From positions 87,719 to 151,718 of the forward strand of contig BDDD01001380.1 of assembly GCA_001972305.1 (NCBI GenBank): 64,000 bases of DNA. Direction: 5' to 3'. The notes under the pieces were generated by a model that was not told the origin of the DNA, made no database searches, and was given only the letters and a program-made list of their open reading frames with translations. The position numbers and the translations under genes were made by a program. Origin of the DNA: Cephalotus follicularis. Its lineage: Eukaryota; Streptophyta; Magnoliopsida; Oxalidales; Cephalotaceae. Of this stretch, positions 22,021-31,517 are shown piece by piece (the first letter of the stretch is position 1; each line of letters starts with the position of its first letter).

Positions 22021-22192
22021 TTTGAGCTAATTTTAGGGTTCTTTAAGTTTGTTTTACCCATTTGCATTTTCAATTTAACCCAAGCATACACTAATCATGA
22101 TTATTTTGATATTGAACAAATAATCTCAATTAAAATGTATATTTTATTTATCAAGAGTATAATATACATGAATTGAAATTGCGGTTATTACA

Positions 22193-22865
22193 AGTACCAT
22201 CTTGAAAAGGCAAATGTTGTCGCGGACGCCTTGAATCGTCGGGCCATGATGGCCAGTACGATGGTGTCTCGGTGGAGGATGTTGGAGGACTTTCAGAGAT
22301 GGACTCCATTTGCACGATCAACAGGGATCTTGGTTGCTAGAATTTGAGCACAACCAGCACTGCTTGACGAGATTAATGCTCAGGTGTACGATCCCAAATT
22401 GCAGGAGATCAGAGAGAGTATGGGACCAGAGTCTGATTTTCGGATGCATCCCGATGGTATATTGAGATTTCGGGGACGGGTGTGTCTTTCGGATGATGAA
22501 GGATTGAAGGGTGAACTACTTCACGAGGCTCATAAAGCTCAGTATAGCATGCATCCTGGTAGCACAAAGATGTATCAAGATATGAAGCGAAATTATTGGT
22601 GACCCTGTATGAAACGGGAGATTGCTGGATATGTTGCTAAGTGCTTGACTTACCAGAGAGTCAAGGCCGAAAACACCAAAGGCCTACGGGATTGTTGCAG
22701 CCGTTGCTAGTGGCAGAGTGGAAATGGGAGCACGTGACCATGGACTTTGTTTTGAGTTTTCCTCTGACTCAGAATCGTCACAACGCAGTGTGGGTTATTG
22801 TTGATAGACTCACAAAATCAGCTTACTTTTTACCTACACATGTTACTGATACGGCAAGCAAGCTA
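22193..22865 (+). pseudogene. Element A RNase H end, integrase zinc finger and core start
   Basis: Starts with the RNase H end block ([14 protein letters not shown]). The integrase H2C2 region follows: RGRVCLSDDEGLKGELLHEA, SMHPGSTKMYQDMKRNYW, stop, then YVAKCLTYQRVKAE, in which the second zinc Cys is Tyr. A frameshift then gives KWEHVTMDFVLSFPL, which has the first catalytic Asp, and VIVDRLTKSAYFLPTHVTD. The remainder of integrase is lost at the CACTA insertion point (22866). Integrase would join cDNA to host DNA. Confidence 0.88.
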
Positions 22866-24097
22866 CACTACTAGAAAAAGAAGAATTCCCGACCGCCTTT
22901 TTTCCCGACCGCCTTGCCGACCGCTTTAGTGTCGGCAAATGTCCTCAATCACTTTCCCATCGGCAACCGCAGTATTTTGGAATAGCTGACCGCCCAGGCG
23001 GTCGGCAATTCCAAAATAACCAAAATCATTTTTTATCTATTGTGTTGCTCATCACCGACCGCCATACCGACCGTCAAAAGCGGTCGGTGATTAAATAAGT
23101 CAATTAGCCACCGCTTTTTTGAATTAGCGACCGCTTTGGCGGTCGCTGTTTCCTCTTATTTTTAATTCATTATCTGCTACTGAAGACTCCTCGATCTCCC
23201 ATTAATCCCAAATACACAGCAGACATCGCTTCGTCTCTCTCTCTCTCTACGATTTATGCCTCTCCATTTTTTTCCGTCATCAATGGCACCGGCACCGGCA
23301 GCAACCCAGTACGTTTGCTACCTCAACATCTCCAAGCACACATCATCGGTTCCTCTCTCTCGCCATTTTCTGCCGCTCCTTTTTTTTCCGTCATCAAGGG
23401 CACCGGGTTTTTCTGTCCATATCCTCTCAATCGCTCCAAGCGGCAAATCCGATTTCCGATTTCAGGTACCGTTTTTCTGTCTATATCCTCTCTGTCATTT
23501 TACTTCTCCTGAAATACCGAAGCTTAGAGATTCCATTTGGTGACACCCGTTTCTGCCGACATGATTGTTGTAGGAGAGAAGCTCGGTTTGACGCCATTGA
23601 AGCTTTGAGGGGCTGACAGTCAACGATTTGGCAGTTGAGGAGTGTATTGATTGTGCATTAGCAGTGTGAATGCGAAGAAAGTCTACGGGGTTTGAATCCA
23701 TACATCACAAATGAGGCAATTGAAAGAGAGAAAGAGAAAGACTTTGTAGGGTGGTTTCAATCACGAGTAAGTATCTAGCTAGCATTAAGTGAACATTATT
23801 TTTGTCAACTGGAAATGTTTCAAGCATTTTGATCCTAATATAACCAAGAATTCGCCTTTTTCCTAGGTTGGCGGTGATATGACTGTGGATCGACGGTTAC
23901 GACAGCTAGCCTCGGGACCATATACATCAATTTGTAGTTGGTCTGGCTATGTGTGTAACGGATTTAAATTTCAGACTAGGTTTGCGTCTGCTCACAAAGT
24001 AACCCAAAATTGTGGGGTGATGATCAGGGGAAGCATATGGGATGAAAGTTTTACTAGTGACTACTACGGGTTTTTGGTTGATGTTATTCGACTCGAA
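22866..24097 (+). mobile_element. CACTA (En/Spm) transposon fragment
   Basis: Begins with the CACTA-type terminus CACTACTAGAAAAAG, preceded by cta. Subterminal repeats in both orientations follow over 250 bp: ccgaccgcc, gccgaccgct, ggcggtcggc, aagcggtcggtg, gcgaccgctttggcggtcgc. A CT-rich leader (23230-23250) follows, and then the DUF4216-like coding remnant. The opposite terminus and transposase core are absent: sequence passes into gypsy LTR at about 24098 through an AT-rich junction, so most of the element and part of element A were deleted together. Confidence 0.88.
23690..24097 (+). pseudogene. CACTA-associated ORF fragment, DUF4216-like
   Basis: Reads NPYITNEAIEREKEKDFVGW (23690-23750), then intron-like sequence (gtaagtatc at 23767 to tttcctag at 23866), then LRQLASGPYTSICSWSGYVC and NGFKFQTRFASAHKVTQNCG, ending YYGFLVDVIRLEFH. 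This is the pattern 'F..WF..r...L..GP...v..y.gY..NG..F.t...d..r.tqN.Gv.v' found in the DUF4216 region of plant CACTA TNP2-type proteins. Its molecular role is not established. The C-terminal part is cut at the junction with LTR sequence. Confidence 0.75.
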
Positions 24098-24362
24098 TTC
24101 CATATATATATATATTGTGATATAGTATGTATTGCATCACGAATGCATTCATTACGTGGCATTTATTATCGTTGATCCCAAAGTGCGGTTACATTTTCTC
24201 TACTTAGTTAGTGGATTCGGGTAACCCTATCAAATTACAGATTGATGCGGCGGATCGACATTTGTGAGCATGGGGAGCGAAGTGAAGAATTTAAGTTGTA
24301 TTTTCCCTTAAGGATAATGTTTCAATGGATTTATGTATTTCACTTAATTAGTTCATGCTCCG
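24098..24362 (+). mobile_element. 3' LTR remnant of element A
   Basis: Nearly the same as 15835-16100: ttgtgatatagtatgtattgcatcac, ttattatcgttgatcccaaag, attacagattgatg and gaagtgaagaatttaagttg. Only a middle part of the LTR is left; it stops at 24362 where TGTAATACCC begins. Confidence 0.85.
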
Positions 24363-25120
24363 TGTAATACCCTATTTTTTTCCTTTGCATATTTTCGGAA
24401 TTCTAAATCTGCTTGTTATGGGTTTTTAATCTGTTGTGTTATGAATCCGTTTACTTTGTTTTGGGTTTATGTGTTTTGGACTGACTGATACCAGCCTGAA
24501 CTTTGAGTATGGTAGTATGTGTTTGTGTTTGTGTTTTTGTAAGGGTTATGTCTTTTTAAATAAATCAACTTTTGTAATTTCTTATTATTATTATTTAAAG
24601 GTTATTAAAACAAAATTATTTATTTATTTAATAAAAAATTCTCTTTTCTCTCTCCCTCTTATCCCTCTCACCCGTACGTCTCTCAATCTCTTAACTTTCT
24701 CACCGATTTCTCTCCCTCTTTCCAATTCTTTCTCCTAAAAATCCTCCTCTTTCTTTATCTAATCAGATTTTGTCTCCATATTTCCTTATCCTAGCCGATT
24801 TCCCCTCTCCCTTTTTGTTTAAGTATGAAGTTAGCCACATTACTTTGTCATCCGCTGCTCTATCGCCTCTTAGTAACCGATTCTGCAAAATTGGAATTCG
24901 ATTTGCTCTTGTACAAGTGTCGTCATCAAAATCTGGTTTGTTATTCATAGTTCGGTTTAAGGATTGTTTTATTTGTTATGCATAAAAATGGCAGGCTATG
25001 AATGTGTGTTTTCCTCCTTTTGTTTTCTGTCAAAACCAGTCGTTGTACACCACTGAATTTTTGGCATCTTTTCCATTGTTTTGGCATCCTTCAGGTTCAT
25101 CTCCTTTGTAGTTATGGCTT
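24363..25120 (+). other. Unassigned sequence starting with an LTR-like TGTAATACCC
   Basis: Begins TGTAATACCCTATTTTTTTCC exactly where LTR A stops, which suggests another LTR start, but I cannot find its end or a TSD. It holds a pyrimidine-rich stretch (24640-24760) and no recognisable coding domain. Confidence 0.35.
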
Positions 25121-26095
25121 AGTAAATTAGTTTTAATCTGCAATAACTCAAAGAGGACAACTGTCCACCAAAAATGCCACCTGTCCTCTTTCCTCTTTTC
25201 AGCACGTTTTTTCTATCATTTGAAATTACCAATCACGAGAGAGTTTTATCACCTCTCTAAAATTGCTCTTATTTAGAATGAACAAAGAGTCAAGGTAATG
25301 ATTCCATAATTATCAGTGTTCTAGCCTCTTCTACTCTGATACAACTCTAAATCTATACTGGGAAGCACAATTCTGCTTTGCCAAGTGAAGTCACCTTGGT
25401 GAGCACAAATCTACTCTACTAAATAAAGCTTATTTAATACCACCCACCTATATTCTTTAATGAGGGAACTAAAGGATTTGTCAGAGCAGGACTCGGTGAG
25501 CCTGTATAATGTGTTCCTACAGAATATGAGGATCATCAACCGTTTTCATCCTATCTCATACTTTACATCTCTGACCAAGGAGATCAAAAGACTAAAAAGT
25601 AAGGGGACATATGATACAGGTAAAAAACACTGGCCTATTATGACGTGCCACGTCGATGAGCAAAGCATTAAGGAAGGAGAATCCAAATTAAACTAAATTT
25701 CATTGAATATGGCAGAGGATCTTATAAATATTCCTTCTAGAAATATACTTAATGCCAATCCCAAAATCTATGAAGGGGACATCTATCAGGACTCCAGAAT
25801 GGGAAAATATCCCAATCAATGCACAATTCAAAGTCAACCAGGATTCTACAAGGAAACCCTGTCTAGACACCTATATACGATATATACGATCTTTATTCAT
25901 AAGGTTCATATTTGAATTCTTAGACTCTAGAGCAATTCTTATTTCCTCTTGAGTTTTTATACTTTTTTTTTTCTTCCCTGTATTGACTTAAGCATCAGAG
26001 GGTGTTCCCGGAGTCCTTCTCCGGTCACTTTTTTTTTGTTTCCACATGTCTTGCAGCTTGAGGGAGAGAAGATTTTGTTAGCTAAGATTCTTGGT
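25120..26095 (+). mobile_element. Probable LTR segment of a Tat/Ogre- or Athila-like gypsy element
   Basis: A TATA-like cttataaat at 25718-25726 is followed about 270 bp later by ttgacttaagcatcagaggg (25982-26002), then tgttcccggagtccttctccggtcac and cttgcagcttgaggg. This arrangement is typical for LTR R/U5 ends of several large plant gypsy families. No internal coding region follows. Limits are approximate. A 78-codon frame at 25460-25696 has no recognised domain. Confidence 0.45.
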
Positions 26096-26349
26096 TGATC
26101 AAGCTACCAACTTCTTACATCAATAGTAACCATTTAATTATTTTGTGTAAAATTATATAAATGGAATATATCTAGATATCTAATTGACTTACAATTGATA
26201 TGTATGATCTTCATAGATAGAACATCAAATTCAATGATTGGATTTAAAAATTTTAATTCCAAATAATTCAAATTAAAAAAGATTCGAAGACTTGACTCCA
26301 CACCAATATGGAGCCAAGTTTTCTTCGTTTGCAAATATATATCACTTAC

Positions 26350-26845
26350 TAACTAGATTCCAATTTCTTATTGCTCTTTTTGTTTATGCTATACATAGTG
26401 ACTTGAAGTGAAGATGATGTTGAAGGGATTGCAACTGCAGGATATGCAGTAGCATCGGAATAAAAATGGATCTTGTGGCTTTTTTAAGGTTCCCTTAAGA
26501 AGTCATCTTAGCTTGTTGTTATGTGTCATCTACTTTAGATCCTCGTATCAAACAATTAATCCATTATAATATAGATTACATACTATCACATTGTTTATGT
26601 AAATTTCTCCCTTTTTTCCTACCAAGGGCATTCAACCTCTATTATCCTTTTTTTAGTGATATATTTAAAAGTCCTAGGTATTGCACAAAAAACTTTTAAT
26701 ATTGGAATTATATTAAGCAAACCTATTGGTAGTTTTGACTATTAATTTTATCAAGTAAATGTTAGTATCGTTCTCACTATTGAAGATGGTACATAATAAG
26801 AGGTTAACATCCACATGAAAAAAAAAAAGAAAAGAAAAAAGAAAG
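26350..26845 (+). pseudogene. Relic of a duplicated LTP gene (3' intron end, 3' UTR, downstream)
   Basis: Closely resembles 30826-31330 downstream of the intact LTP gene. Shared blocks include ttgtttatgctatacatag (acceptor side of the 3' intron), tgatgttgaa(g/a)ggatt, agtagc(a/g)tcggaataaa, gtgtcatctactttagatcc and ggtagttttgac. No LTP coding sequence remains upstream: 26100-26345 is AT-rich and unrelated. This is a tandem duplicate whose gene body was lost, possibly when the LTR at 25.1-26.1 kb arrived. Confidence 0.75.
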
Positions 26846-27439
26846 GTCACTACTAGAGGTGACAAAAGTGTTGGCCTTGGCTCATATTTTAGTATAAAGT
26901 CCAAGTATTTGGCTTAGTTGGCAAGTAAGCTTGGTAAACAATGATTACTATTGCTATGTTGACAATGATTAGGATTACTTGGTAAGTAAGTACTTAGTGA
27001 CTATAAATATGAGTGTAGGAGTATGAAAATACACACACAATGTGAGAGTTTGTTCTTTGATTGGGAGAGGGTGTACAAGGGTCTTGTGAGATTAAGTTTT
27101 GGGATAAAAACTCAATTGTTATCTTGTACTGAAGTTTCTCATAGTAAAAGAACAGGTCTATCTCTCTGTGGATGTAGACAGGATTTTTCCAAACCACATA
27201 GATCTGGTGTTCTCTTGTCTTTGTTCAATCTATTTATCTTTTATCTAATTTGTTTATTTTTGTTGGTGGATGGGACCGGTAATTTGATATTAGTCAATTT
27301 GGGTGGCTTATCACCAAGTGGTATCAAATGGGAAAAAAGACCATATTTTCCCAACAAGTGATATCAAAGCGAAAGGTTCTTTTTTGATCGGTATTATGAC
27401 TCAGTCTATTGCAACGAGATTTGAAGTTAACAAATTAGA

Positions 27440-27905
27440 TAGCAACATCAATTTCAGTTTATGACAAGTGCATATGATAGTGGTTCTAATGCAACAAGGT
27501 TTGAAAAAGGCCTTATGGGAAAAAGCAAAAAAGCAGAATACCATGTCCAACGATGATTGGGAAGAGATGGAAGATAAAACACTTTCTGTGATCCAGTTGT
27601 GTTAGTCCAACGATGTCATTCAGGAGGTGTTCTAAAAAAATATGATGGTAGATTTGTGGGTGAAATTGGAGAATTTGTATCTCACAAAATCTCTTACGAA
27701 CGGGCTCCAGTTGAAGTAGGGGTTGTACACGTTACACATGGCAAAAGGTAGTTCTATTCAATCTCATATCACCGAGTTTAATTCCATAATTACTGAGTTA
27801 TCAAGAATTGATGTGAAGATAGAAGATGAAGATCAGACCCTGCTATTGTTATGCTATTTGGCACCTTCGTATAACCATTTCAAGGACACGATGATATATG
27901 GATGA
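27440..27905 (+). pseudogene. Copia gag (UBN2) fragment
   Basis: The open part from 27723 reads MYTLHMAKGSSIQSHITEFN, then IITELSRIDVKIEDEDQTLL and CYLAPSYNHFKDTMIYG, the classic TNT1-type gag block (L..lrM.eg.si..Hi.eFn.ii..L...dv.i.dEd.a..LL.sLP.SY..f...l.yG). Upstream (27500-27720) traces such as LWEKAKKQNTMSNDDWEEM are visible with stops. It forms the particle shell. Confidence 0.85.
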
Positions 27906-28024
27906 GATTCGATCTCGTGGAGTGTGTCAAAGTTAATCTTCAAAGTAAGTTGAAGATTGGTGGTAATTTGGCATTGAGTAGTGAGGATAGTGTCTTGATA
28001 TTTGATGGGAAATTGATAGGGGAT

Positions 28025-28450
28025 TTAATAGAAGCGGGTCTAAATCCAGGGATAGTGGAAAAGGCTAACAATGTTATCACTGCAAGGAATATGGGCACAT
28101 CAAGCAAAATTTTCCTCAACGGGCAAAAGACAACAGTGGTTCACAAACTACAGCAGTGGTGTTTGATGAACAAGAACTATGAAGATGAACTCATTACCAT
28201 CACCAAAGGTAAAAACACTTATTCTCGTAAAACCAGTGGTTTATTGATTCCGGGTGTTCTGTTCATGTCTGCTCTAAACGTGATTATTTTGGCATGTTCC
28301 AAGAACGCAAGGATGGTGTTATATCCTTGGGAGACGGGTCCATATGTGACGTGATCGAGACATGAACAGTTGAAATACAAATGTTTGATGGAGTGGTGTG
28401 GCGTATGTCCCAAAGATACGTGGGAATTATGTTTCGGTCAGCTAATTGAA
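28025..28450 (+). pseudogene. Copia zinc knuckle and protease fragment
   Basis: QCYHCKEYGHIKQNFPQRAK is a CCHC knuckle whose last Cys is Phe. After a frame break, WFIDSGCSVHVCSKRDYFGM gives the D-S-G protease site (28240-28300), followed by ISLGDGSICDVI and QMFDGVVWRMSQR. Compared with TNT1 relatives the H-M-C variant reads H-V-C. Later frames (28440-28930) are garbled traces without integrase or RT motifs. Confidence 0.75.
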
Positions 28451-29421
28451 TTCTAGGAACTGTAGGATTGCAGTTGATGGTGAAAATTGTCAAAATCACA
28501 CACGACTGCATGGTTCTGTCAAAAGGACTGAAGTGCGAAAAATTATATCGTTTAGATGGGAGTACGGTGACTCGTGTTTCTAAGATGTCAATGCATATTA
28601 GGAAATCTGGTACAAGAAGCGTTCACACGCACAGAGTATCTTTCGTAGTCGGAGCAAAGACACAAGTTCATGGTTTCCGGGATGCAAACGATGAAGGTAG
28701 AAGAAACCTGTTGCTAGGAGGATAACTAGAGATCCTTCTCCGGCATTGACTATGCAGTGAATGGGTCATTGGTCGTAGTTTTGAAACAGGTGAAGTCATG
28801 ATCATTTGGTTTTTCGGGTTATGTGGAGCTGGTACTCTTTAAGGACAATGGTTTTTTTGTTTGCGGTATTTGCAAGCAAGGTGGAGTTACAACAAATCTT
28901 CAAAAAGGCAAGAATATTCGCGAAGGTGGAGATTGTTGGGTTTTGCTCATGCTTAAGTGTAAGGTCTAAGTATTTAGCTTTGTTGGCAAGTAAGCTTGGT
29001 AAACAAGGATTAGTATTGTTTTGTTGACAAGGATTATGATTACTTGGTAAGCAAGTACTTAATGACTATAAATATGAATGTATGAGTATGGAAATACACA
29101 CACTATGTGAGAGTTTGTTCTTTGGTTGAGATATGGTATACAAGAGTTTTGTGGGATTGAGTTTTGGAATGAAAACTCAATTGTTATCTTGTATTAATAT
29201 TTCTATAGTAAAAGAATATGCTCTCTCTTCGTAGATGTAGACAGGATTTTACCGAACTACGTAAATTTGGTGTTCTCTTGTTTTTGTTAAATCTTCTATT
29301 TATCCTTTATCAAATTTTTTATTTCCATTGATAGATTGAACTGATAATTTCATATCAATGAATATGGGTAGGTTCTCATCAAGTGCTATCAAAGAGACAA
29401 AAAGGTCATATTTTCTCAACA

Positions 29422-30240
29422 AAAATTGACATGTGAACCCGAGTTAACACAAGAAAAAATATGGGTTAGGAAACATCAAGAAGATCTAATTGTTACAGGA
29501 TTTATACATTTTACACAGTGGACTTTAATCTACATGATTAAATCTCTTTAGATCTTCCCATCAAAGAATTTAATTTCGTCAATTTCCTATTTCATTTGTT
29601 TGTATTTTATTTCCTTTATCTTGTTATATGTTTTCTTAAATTTCTTCATTTTGTTTGCAAAGACTATTTTCAATTAATTATGTCATAAAACTTTAAAAAG
29701 ATGTATTAAAATAGAAAATAATATTAGAAATTTTCTAAAGTATCAAGATATATGATTAAAATTTATTTGTAAATCTTTGATTATTAATAATTCTAAATGT
29801 ATCACATAACCATGTATATTAATTCACTCATTTGGCTTGCGGTGGGAGCAGCGCAAGAAATCTTTATTAACGCATAGATAGTTTATATAGATGAATTTTT
29901 TTCTTCTCCTATAAGCTGATAAAAACTGTTTAGCCCGTCAAAGTCCAAATGGTAATAAGTGGATTTGGTTGTAAAATATTAAGGATAATTTTAATAGTTG
30001 ATTATCTTCGTTATTCCAAAAATAGTATCTATTAATTAAATAGTTGACTATCTTCCTTTTTTAATAACAATATTTATTACTTTAATTTAATGGTCAATGG
30101 ATAGAAAATCTCTTAAAATATTTGTTAACAAAACCTATGATAATTTTGACCTGATGTGATAGCAATCCGTAAAAGAAAGAAAGAATCCAAGCAACTAATC
30201 ATGACCAACTGCCAATTAATAACACGCCCTTCTAGATTAT
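29422..30240. other. AT-rich intergenic region upstream of the LTP gene
   Basis: No ORF, repeat family or RNA gene recognised. It probably contains the upstream promoter of the LTP gene. Confidence 0.5.
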
Positions 30241-30258
30241 CCTTAGCCCCCTTTCATC

Positions 30259-30266
30259 TATATAAA
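30259..30266 (+). promoter_or_regulatory. TATA box of the LTP gene
   Basis: tatataaa lies 116 bp upstream of the ATG, in the expected position for a short 5' UTR of about 85-90 bp. Confidence 0.7.
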
Positions 30267-30381
30267 CATGGTAACTACATACCCTAGATACTCAGTCAGC
30301 TTCCAAAGATTGTTTTAGAATTCCATTCTCTCTTTTGCTTGCTAGTGTTCATTAATTTAGAGTGTTTTTTTATCCTCTATA

Positions 30382-30720
30382 ATGGCCGGAAGGTCAATTG
30401 CTCTTAAGTTGGCTTGTGTTGTGGTGATGTGCTTGCTGGTCGCTGCACCACTCACACAGGTAGCCTCACAATGTAATACTGTGGATAGTGTTGTGACAAC
30501 CTGCCTAACTGACCTAAAGAATGGGGCGAATATAGATGGATGCTGCACTGGCCTCAAGAACGTTACTGCTTCGGCTTCTTCCACAGCTACTATCGAAACA
30601 GATTGCAAGTGCTTGAAAGCGATTCTTGCCGGCAAGTCTATTAATGTTACAGAGGTTGTTGCCCTCCTTAAAAGGTGTGAGATCAAACTTCCTGAAAACA
30701 TAAGCGGCATCAAATGCTAA
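30382..30720 (+). CDS. Non-specific lipid-transfer protein, type 1-like
   Basis: A 112-residue secreted protein. Residues 1-29 form a signal peptide: basic start (MAGRSIALK), hydrophobic core (LACVVVMCLLVAA), cleavage probably after QVAS. The mature part has the full eight-cysteine motif C-x9-C-x12-CC-x19-CxC-x21-C-x12-C, which makes four disulphides around a lipid-binding tunnel. The CxC middle residue is Lys and the spacing is near type 1. Known family roles are binding and moving acyl lipids in the apoplast, cuticle or wax deposition and defence. The specific ligand cannot be read here. The ATG is the first in the transcript context (ctctataATGGCC). An intron follows directly after the stop. 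It is the only intact ordinary host gene I recognise in the window, and a decayed 3' copy lies 4.5 kb upstream. Confidence 0.95.
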   Translation: MAGRSIALKLACVVVMCLLVAAPLTQVASQCNTVDSVVTTCLTDLKNGANIDGCCTGLKNVTASASSTATIETDCKCLKAILAGKSINVTEVVALLKRCEIKLPENISGIKC

Positions 30721-30722
30721 AC

Positions 30723-30874
30723 GTGAGTTTCCTTTCTTGACTCTACAGTTGACCTGCGCACAACTTCTATTTCTTTTCTTTTATTAAGTTGGGTTACAAG
30801 AGGAAGAGCATTTACAAGTATATGTATGGCTAGATACTACGTTCTTACTGCTCTTTTTTGTTTATGCTTTGCAG
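30723..30874 (+). other. Probable 3'-UTR intron of the LTP gene
   Basis: Donor aac/gtgagtttcc two bases after the TAA, and acceptor tttatgctttgcag/agtgacggg. An intron at or just beside the stop codon is common in plant LTP genes. The acceptor side is recognisable in the duplicated relic at about 26399. Confidence 0.65.
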
Positions 30875-30944
30875 AGTGACGGGAAGTGAAAGTTGATGTT
30901 GAAAGGATTTGCAGCCGCAGATCATATATATGTAGTAGCGTCGG

Positions 30945-30950
30945 AATAAA
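30945..30950 (+). terminator. Poly(A) signal-like AATAAA of the LTP gene
   Basis: cggaataaacaatgg lies 71 bp after the predicted acceptor; the matching cggaataaaaatgg is kept in the upstream relic (about 26457). Confidence 0.55.
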
Positions 30951-31330
30951 CAATGGATCTTAAATAAATGTTGGAGCGGTGTGTCATCTACTTTAGATCC
31001 TTATGTGCGACAATTATGCATTATAATAAACTATACTTACATAGACTACTCAAAAATATTGTATTGTTTTTGTTTCTCCATCCCTTCTTTCCTATTTAGC
31101 TTGGGCGTTCAATCTCTATTATCTTTCTTTAGTGGTATATTACATGAAAATGTGTTACGTATATTGCACAAACAACTTCCTGCAAGGGAATTATATCAAG
31201 CGCACCTATACATTGGTAGTTTTGACTTTTAATCTTATCGTAAGTGTTAAAATTGTTCTTCTATTGATGGTAGATGACGAAGATACCATTCTTATGAAAC
31301 AAAACAAAAAAAAAGAAAAAGGAAAGAAGA

Positions 31331-31517
31331 TTAACCTGATTAATTCTATTTATATCTTAACAAGTCACACATAACGTGAGAATAGTACTAAGGAAAAAGA
31401 AGTCAAACAATTAGTATTTTAAATCACAAGGCAATTATAAAGTAATATTATGAATAACAGTTAAAAAATACATTAATTATAATAACTGCTGATTTATCGT
31501 AACAAAAAAGTGTTAAA
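31331..31517. other. AT-rich spacer
   Basis: No feature recognised. Confidence 0.5.

Larger units (their letters stand above)
19464..22192 (-). mobile_element. Solo LTR (Tekay-like), 2729 bp, TSD agtac
   Basis: Minus-strand LTR beginning TGTAATAACCGCAATTTC at 22192 and ending AACGGGGTGTGACA at 19464, flanked by agtac at 19459-19463 and 22193-22197. It sits inside RNase H of element A; no internal region remains, so the two LTRs recombined. Class II arrays lie at 21935-22020 (promoter-proximal) and 20755-20880 (internal). A donor-like GTAGGG is at 21022, an acceptor-like TTTCAG at 19787, and a (TA)n tract at 21463-21488. It is homologous along its length to the LTRs of element 5, which carry class I arrays instead. 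Confidence 0.95.
13200..24362 (+). mobile_element. Tekay/Del-like gypsy element A, truncated at both LTRs
   Basis: Plus-strand order is LTR, PBS, gag, zinc knuckles, protease, RT, RNase H, integrase start, and a 3' LTR fragment at 24098-24362. The RT-before-integrase order shows gypsy, and the gag style ([15 protein letters not shown]) and long LTR fit the Tekay/Del chromoviruses. Insertions: solo LTR 19464-22192 and CACTA from 22866. The end of integrase and any chromodomain are lost with the CACTA-associated deletion. The 5' LTR start is missing; it merges into copia gag at about 13.2 kb. Confidence 0.85.
26869..29421 (+). mobile_element. Tork/TNT1-like copia element, internally deleted
   Basis: Two 488-bp LTRs (26869-27356 and 28934-29421) begin TGTTGG and end TCAACA or CCAACA. 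A PBS-like gtgatatcaaagc follows the first and a purine tract gaaggtggagat precedes the second. The flanks aaaag/aaaat are an imperfect TSD. The LTRs differ at many positions, so this is an old insertion. The internal 1.58 kb has gag, zinc knuckle and protease pieces, then jumps to a short 3' region; integrase, RT and RNase H are gone. Confidence 0.88.

Noticed and set aside
25460..25952. Three 66-78 codon frames at 25.5-25.9 kb as a gene
   Set aside because: No recognisable domain and overlapping frames; the context looks like LTR U3/R.
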